Positions 58,574 through 64,000 of a DNA stretch of 64,000 nucleotides are shown one piece after another. Under the pieces are notes generated by a model. The model searched no databases. It was not told the origin of the DNA and saw nothing but the letters and a program-made list of their open reading frames with translations. Each line of letters begins with the position of its first letter. The stretch's first letter is position 1. This stretch comes from Basidiobolus meristosporus CBS 931.73 (taxonomy: Eukaryota; Basidiobolomycota; Basidiobolomycetes; Basidiobolales; Basidiobolaceae): assembly GCA_002104905.1 (NCBI GenBank), contig MCFE01000158.1:1-64000 (forward strand). Direction: 5' to 3'. The translations under genes were made by a program, and so were the position numbers.

Positions 58574-59764
58574 TTATTCAGTAACAAGCTCACCTAGAAT
58601 GATTGCTTTGTTGTAGCCCAACTTGCATTTGGCTCCAGACACAGTCAGACCAGAAGCTTGAAGTTTCTTCATAATCCTTTCAACAGTGCATATGTGATCA
58701 TAAACATATCTTCTTACTTGAGGTAAGACATGCAATGAATCTTTTTCTCTGGACTTATTCCTAACTGCAATGTCATCAAGAAATGGCCGGCATATTTCAG
58801 GGAAACAGTCATCCAAAACTTGAATCATTGCACGTTGATAATTTTGGACAGAATTAGTCCATCCTTGAGGAATCCTTGTCATCCTTATGAGTCCTATTGG
58901 TGTATCCATAATGGTGAAATCTCTTGAGGTAGGATCCAGAAGTATTTGGTCATATCCTGAATAAAGATCCAATGTTGTAATCAGAGGATATCCAGTAAAT
59001 GACTCAATATACTCATGTTGTATGGGTGACTGCATAACATCTTTGATGGTGACCTTATTCAAATGCTGTATGTCTTGAATAAACTGTAGACTTCCATTTT
59101 TCTTCAACGGTGTAAACCAGGTATTACAATAAGGTCCATAGCTATATTAAATGAATCCACTTTGAAATCTTGATTGTAGCATTTCAATTACTTTGTTCAC
59201 TAATCTTGAGGGAATAGGATATGATCTCAGTGCCCATGGTGTATGTTCAACATTATGGATCTTAACCGGTGGAAATAGCTCTGTGGATAAACATCCTCTT
59301 TGTGCATCATTAAGTGCAAAGACATTGTCATAGCACTGTAGCATAGTCAAAAAGAGACTTTTCTTCTCAGTGGAAAGAGTAGTCCCAATAGCCAACTCCT
59401 TGAGCTTCTCTTCTGTGAGTCTGATTTTGTCATATTTGTGCAAAGGCTCCATATGAGGATTGTTGTGGGCAGATGGTGAGATTCCAGTAGATACTGGCTT
59501 TGCTTTCAATGCAACTGGCTTATACTTGGTATTTGTCTTACTTGTTGTCAATGGAAAGAAGTGTTGATCATAAAACAAAATATCCTTATGAACCTGTATG
59601 TTTTGTACTGGTATGGAGTCTGCATTTCTTGGATTATTCTCTTCTGCTGCACAAAAGGTTGCCCTTCTTTTTTGATTGTCAGATGTGATTGTCAGCCATA
59701 AGCTTCCAACAGGTCTATTATTGGCTTGTAGAAGAGATTTTCTCTTATATGGTTGTCCCAACAA
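58574..59764 (-). pseudogene. Gypsy reverse transcriptase
   Basis: Frames 59764-59147 and 59107-58574. RT blocks are visible: LDLYSGYDQILLDP, RIPQGWTNSVQNYQ and PFLDDIAV (catalytic FLDD in place of YxDD). A stop at ~59110-59147 breaks the frame just before MKKNGSLQFIQD. Confidence 0.82.
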
Positions 59765-59818
59765 TACCTCTAAAATGGGTCCATTGGCAACAATGAAAAA
59801 GGGAGAAGTAACCCTGAT

Positions 59819-60178
59819 TCATCCAATTTCAATTGGTACAGAGTGACAAACTCCAAGAATCTTCTCTGTTGCACCTGTAGCAGTTCTCATATTCCAGTCA
59901 ACTTCTGTCCATGGCAATTTGATTTTTTCAAAAGTCATGGCGGTGATAGCATTGATTTCTGATCTAGAATCAAAAACACATTCCACTTCAACATTGTTAT
60001 TTGTAGCAGCATAGCTTCCTGTTTTAATAGAGTAAAAGGCTTTTTCCACTTCAAATTGTAGTTGTTCACTTGATAATGTTGTTGATGACTGTTCTTGATA
60101 ATTCCTCAGGATATCTTTGTTCATAGGCTTAACCATTTCTGGTAGTAGTTGACTGAGGTTGTTGATGACGGTGAACAT
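59819..60178 (-). pseudogene. Gypsy aspartic protease region
   Basis: The frame carries VECVFDSRSEINAITAMTF, which is the retropepsin active-site loop with DSR in place of D-S/T-G, so the Gly is lost. A stop separates it from the RT frame. Confidence 0.65.
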
Positions 60179-60259
60179 TTCTTGATTTGTAAGTTGCAGA
60201 AATGGAGATTTCCAGAATTTGTCAATAACTTTCTGTGTAATTGCAGTAGTATCATACTT

Positions 60260-61522
60260 TTATTGAGATTGCAAGTGTTCTTTTTGGATTTTTGATGTTT
60301 CTGGCTGTACTGGTATTTCAACTATTGGCTGATTTCTATTGTTGGTACACACTTTTTTAGGATTGTTCTCTGTAGAAACATACTTTCTCCTATCAATAAG
60401 GCAATTAAACTCTTCAACTTCCTCTTTTTCCATTAGATATTCTTGGACCTGCCCTGATGGATCTGATATTGTGAGTACATAATGTTCATTGCTTGGAATT
60501 TCTGCAGTCTTTTGGATTTGTATGAAATTTGATGTCTTGGTGCTTTTACTTGATTCTTTTTGAGCAAGTACATAGGACCTCATTCCACCATCACCTCTGT
60601 TGATAAGCAAGGGGTTTCCAGCAATATCACTGATCTTCCCATAATGATCAATCATAACCTTATGACTGTCAATATCAGTATTCAATATTTGACAGCCATA
60701 AGGGCTATGCTCAGCAGATTCACAGTACACACAATATTTGGTTTGCTGTGGATAATTACTGGTTGTTTCGGGATTTTCTGGTCTTGCCTTGTTGATGCTT
60801 GATGATGGTACACTTTGAGAGTCCAACTTAAGCGTCAGATTTCCTAATGCATCAATCAATTCATTAACCTGATCACTTTGTGGGTTATTTGTACAATGAA
60901 GAATTTGTTTAGCTGGAGTGGAAATCTTCATTTGAATATTAATGGAATCCATGACTTGTCTCCCTGATTGGTGGTTGAGCACCATTTGTTTAGCATTGTT
61001 GTAGGAGCTTGTAGCCTGAACTTGGTGGATAATGGCATTATGTATCTCAGGAGGCATATTCATCAGAAAATAGCTGCTTTGATAAAATCTTGGAATTCCA
61101 ATAGCTACTTCAACATGCCTTGCTTTTGACTCAAACTTTTGAATGTACTTCTGCAAGAGTTGGGTCTTGTTGTAAGGCATTTTTAGCTCATATAGTGTAA
61201 CAAACTGTGCTTCCTTTTAGTACTCAGCTAAAATAGCTTGTTGAGCAGTGTCCCAGTCATAGTTAGCACCAACAGATATCTTAAATGGATCCAAACTTTG
61301 TAAGAATCTTGATACTTCAACTTTGCAGAGAAAGGGAAACAACAGGATTTTCTTCTTGTGTGATAGCCCTAATGCTGCAGCTATATTGTTAAACTGTTCT
61401 AGAAACTCAGTAACATTCTCTCCTGAGAATTTTACTGGTTTGGCACCTTTAGAAGTGGCTATTAACTCTGGGAGTGGTGTATTGGTCATTCTTGTAACAT
61501 TTCTTGATGCTTGTATAGTCAA
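60260..61522 (-). pseudogene. Gypsy gag
   Basis: Frames 61522-61217 and 61180-60260 are collinear: KPVKFSGENVTEFLEQFNNI, then a TAA codon after QQAILAEY, then ELKMPYNKTQLLQKYIQKFE. A CCHC-like knuckle (CVYCESAEHSPYGC) lies in the second part. The frame then shifts before the protease. Confidence 0.75.
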
Positions 61523-61557
61523 AGGTTCAAACTACCCAGGTCCTCTGCCAAATTCTT

Positions 61558-62795
61558 GTTGTGTTGTATTATGATTAGTTTGGGGCTTGTTCTACAATGT
61601 AGAGGCTAATCAACAATATACAACAACTTCCAGTATGCTAACACTGAAATAGTTTATTGGGAGTTTGATATACCAATAGAAGATATAACTCTCACCAATT
61701 TCCTCAATCTTAGGCTCAAAATATACTGTGGGCAGTGTTTATCACTTCAGCAGCAGTGTTCTGACCTTCTGTTGACTAATGGGCTTATTTACTTTTGTAG
61801 TAACTTTTCCTTATTTGGAAGTCATTTTCCTTCCTGAGAAAATATTTCCTAATATGGAAGTTCTGAACTCCCCTTTAACCTAAAAGGGTGTGTTGTAGAA
61901 GTCTCTAAAGTGGTCTTTAGACCTAAAGGGGTGTCTAAAGGGGTGTCTTTAGAGTAAAGGGGCTTCTTGTAGTGGTCTCTAAAGTGGACTTTACACTAAA
62001 GAGGTGCCTAAAGGGGCTTCTTTGGAGTAAAGGAGTTTCTTAAAGGGGTCTCTAAAGGGGTCTTTAGACTAAAGGGGTGTCTAAAGGGGTGTCTTTAGAG
62101 TAAAGGGGTTTCTTAGAGGGGACTTTTCCAACAGAAAAGTGATAGTTTCTTGTAGAACTTAGATTGGATTCTTGTGAGCTTTGCAGTCTCTTTACTGATG
62201 TAGTACCGGTCAAAGTCAGCATACTCAACAGTGCAAGTGATGCAGGGGAAGTCTTATAACCTTTAAACTTGTAATTATAGTGTGGAGATTCTGGAAAGTG
62301 AGGCTCTCTTTATTTTTCAGCTGGGGAAGTCATATATATGAAATTCTGAAGGATCAGAGTTTTTGGGCAATTGCGCAAGCAATACACATGATACAAAGCT
62401 GAAATTTTGCAGTGGTGCAGATTGGACATAGGTGCAGCACCTGTGAGAATTTCACATGATTTGATTGGCTGGTTTGAAGGTACAGGCAATCAAAGTCACC
62501 ATACTAATCCTAGCAATAAGGCATAGTATATATAGTAATTGGACTCTTTTGGTCATAACTCCTTGAGTACTGCTTCAAATGAGCTGTAATTTGAAACATG
62601 TGTTGGCTACTATGTGTTCTGTATGAAATGATATTCTTGGGTGGATTGCTTGTCAGGGTCTGGAGCATTTGTTCTTCAAAGTTGGAAATTCTTGACCTTT
62701 CACTTGTGTGTTACAATAGCAAAAAGCAAAATAAAGAAATGAGTGCAATATTGGTTTAGAGATATTGTAGTAATGGAATACTTTCCATTACCACA
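61558..62795 (-). repeat. Right LTR (5' LTR of gypsy element)
   Basis: A 1238-bp copy of the LTR, differing from the left one by scattered substitutions and by extra minisatellite units at about 61920-62100. Confidence 0.88.
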
Positions 62796-63163
62796 GAAGG
62801 TATCCAAAATACCCCTGATATGGAACCTGTTGCTGAACACTTTGGGATATGGAAGTCTATTGGAGCTTCTGAACCTAGTATTCCAAGCTTGCTCTAAGTC
62901 ATTCATACACTCTACAAGGTGGTTCTCCATTGCAGTCAGCAGGAATGAGAGCTTCTAGGACTTTTGTTGCCATGGATGGTGGGATGAAACCTTGTAGGGA
63001 AATAGTTCTTGTAATAGCAGAGAAGCTTAACAAGGGATCTCCTTGAGTAGATTGGGGTAGATGGTTGACAGTCCTTGGAATAGATCTCCTCTAGTGTGTC
63101 AAAAGGAAATCCAGTGGTAGTGATGGGATTGATGAGAAAATACCATTCAGGTGAGTAAGTCAT
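62796..63163 (-). pseudogene. PIF/Harbinger-type transposase, N-terminal part
   Basis: On the minus strand, RFHIRGILDTF ends exactly at the 4-bp target duplication of the gypsy element. Joined across the insertion with one copy of the duplication removed, the frame continues into the C-terminal part at 55368. Upstream codons to 63163 (ATG at 63163) are interrupted by a stop near 62936. Confidence 0.6.
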
Positions 63164-63522
63164 ATTAAAATTGGTGGATGATTGTATGGAGGTGGTTTGA
63201 ATTGATTTGGCGCAATCTGCGTTATTTATCTGATTTTTAATGCATTATGATTAAATCTCCATCAATTGCCATGTGTCCCATCATTATGTTGCAAAAATCA
63301 TCCGCAAACAACGCCGTGGTACTTTTATTGATGTTATACTCATAGGTCTATAATCAAATAGGAAATCTGCAATTGATATGATCTGATCCATTCCAATGCA
63401 ATCCAAGATGCATCATGCATAATATATGGAAAATTCAACAATCACATTAGTTTTCATATATATTTTATTTAAAACCAGGTTGATGCCAATATACTGCTGT
63501 ATAAGTATCCAAATCTGTTGCT
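63164..63522. other. AT-rich spacer
   Basis: Between the transposase start and a plus-strand open frame. Contains no supported gene; it could be the divergent promoter of a two-gene element. Confidence 0.4.
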
Positions 63523-64000
63523 ATGGTCCCCATACCAGGTCTCAACTCATCTTTAATACAACCCAGACAAAACCCATCCCCTAGCTCACAAGCGTGGTCC
63601 GGACGGGAAAAGTTGATGTTGGATCCATTTGAGTTCTTGCCAAATGATTTTAGTATGGCCCAAGTGTCTATTATGAGCCTTCATACAGACATTTGGGCAC
63701 TACTGATTAATCTAGCAGAACTAGATACCTTGGAGAGACAACAAAGATGGAAGAATTTGAGTAGAAAGCTGTGGCATGAGTACTACATCAAGATGCCAGC
63801 CAATGTAGGTAAGAAGATATATAACAAGACAAGTATTGAAATCAAGAATGAGCTGAGAGTGAGGGGATTTGATGAAGAAGCCACACGGGAACAATTTTGT
63901 GCGCAATTTGCATGGTACAGGCCGGATGTGTCCATTTGTGCCTCAACTTTGGGAACCAAAGAGATCTTGAATGAGTTTTTGCCTCAAATGACTAATGTAC
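63523..64000 (+). CDS. Open reading frame running off the right edge, unknown
   Basis: From ATG 63523 the frame stays open for 159 codons to the end of the window. The start reads MVPIPGLNSSLIQPRQNPSP and a later helix-rich part reads LERQQRWKNLSRKLWHEYYI. No family recognised. Its position, divergent from a Harbinger-type transposase, fits the second (DNA-binding) protein of such elements, but this is only inference from layout. The true start may lie further inside. Confidence 0.45.
   Translation, partial: MVPIPGLNSSLIQPRQNPSPSSQAWSGREKLMLDPFEFLPNDFSMAQVSIMSLHTDIWALLINLAELDTLERQQRWKNLSRKLWHEYYIKMPANVGKKIYNKTSIEIKNELRVRGFDEEATREQFCAQFAWYRPDVSICASTLGTKEILNEFLPQMTNV

Larger units (their letters stand above)
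55369..62795 (-). mobile_element. Complete Ty3/gypsy LTR retrotransposon (decayed)
   Basis: About 7.4 kb, coding on the minus strand. It has LTRs of ~1.2 kb (left 55369-56569, right 61558-62795) starting TGTTGTGTTGTA and ending TTACCACA. The 4-bp target duplication GAAG is at 55365-55368 and 62796-62799. A purine tract (AGGGGAGA on the minus strand) borders the left LTR. A primer-site candidate starting TGGCAGAGGACC on the minus strand lies 6-8 bp inside the right LTR. The order gag, protease, RT, RNase H, integrase is Ty3-type. Stops and frameshifts interrupt it. Confidence 0.9.

Overview
The window is nuclear DNA of a fungus. About 43 kb of gene-dense sequence (roughly 2.2-45.2 kb) lies between two AT-rich transposon regions: the first ~1.4 kb and the last ~18 kb. 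The genes have many short introns (about 50-110 bp, GT...AG), small spacers and mixed orientation. The gene content is fungal: Tup1, recyclin Rcy1, Scm3, Cgr1, an Ecl1-family protein and fungal mitoribosomal proteins. Complex I is present (30 kDa subunit), so the species is not a fermentative yeast. A TRAK/HAP1-like dynein-adaptor candidate and the mucoromycete-like C2H2 fingers hint at a lineage outside the Dikarya, but I cannot fix the phylum from sequence alone.

Layout. 1-1330: truncated DNA transposon, a solo LTR with perfect target duplication, and a copia gag relic. 2257-13639: TRAK/HAP1-like coiled-coil protein, NDUFS3, bL31m, Rcy1 (F-box, Sec10-like, CAAX), 5-hydroxyisourate hydrolase, mS23, Scm3-like protein and Cgr1. 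14035-25747: tRNA-Arg(UCG), dynein roadblock light chain, SMC5, condensin Brn1, COQ4, TMA22/DENR and mL46. 27223-38622: TUP1, MsrA, a T5orf172/GIY-YIG-like protein, a mitochondrial coiled-coil membrane protein, two small unknowns, inorganic pyrophosphatase, an Ecl1-family protein and a fasciclin protein. 39085-45159: an inverted pair of C2H2 zinc-finger genes with nearly identical 3' halves (one copy frameshifted), then a TMEM86/YhhN relic and its intact paralogue. 45.5-64 kb: nested transposons. These are a ~5.4 kb Tnp2-like DNA element with a repeat-bearing second ORF, a rearranged second copy, a copia gag with partial LTR, and a complete but decayed Ty3/gypsy element (LTRs 55369-56569 and 61558-62795). 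The gypsy element sits inside a PIF/Harbinger-type transposase gene.

How the genes relate. Most are unrelated housekeeping genes. Four mitochondrial functions recur: complex I, three mitoribosomal proteins, coenzyme Q synthesis and a membrane coiled-coil protein. Four neighbours serve chromosomes or microtubules: Scm3, roadblock, SMC5 and Brn1. Several pairs are divergent and share short promoters (NDUFS3/bL31m, Scm3/CGR1, roadblock/SMC5, small TM protein/IPP1, ECL1/fasciclin). The transposon regions are strongly depleted in CpG, unlike the genes, which suggests cytosine methylation of repeats. All exon models come from reading splice sites and reading frames by eye; each listed CDS keeps an open frame across its junctions.
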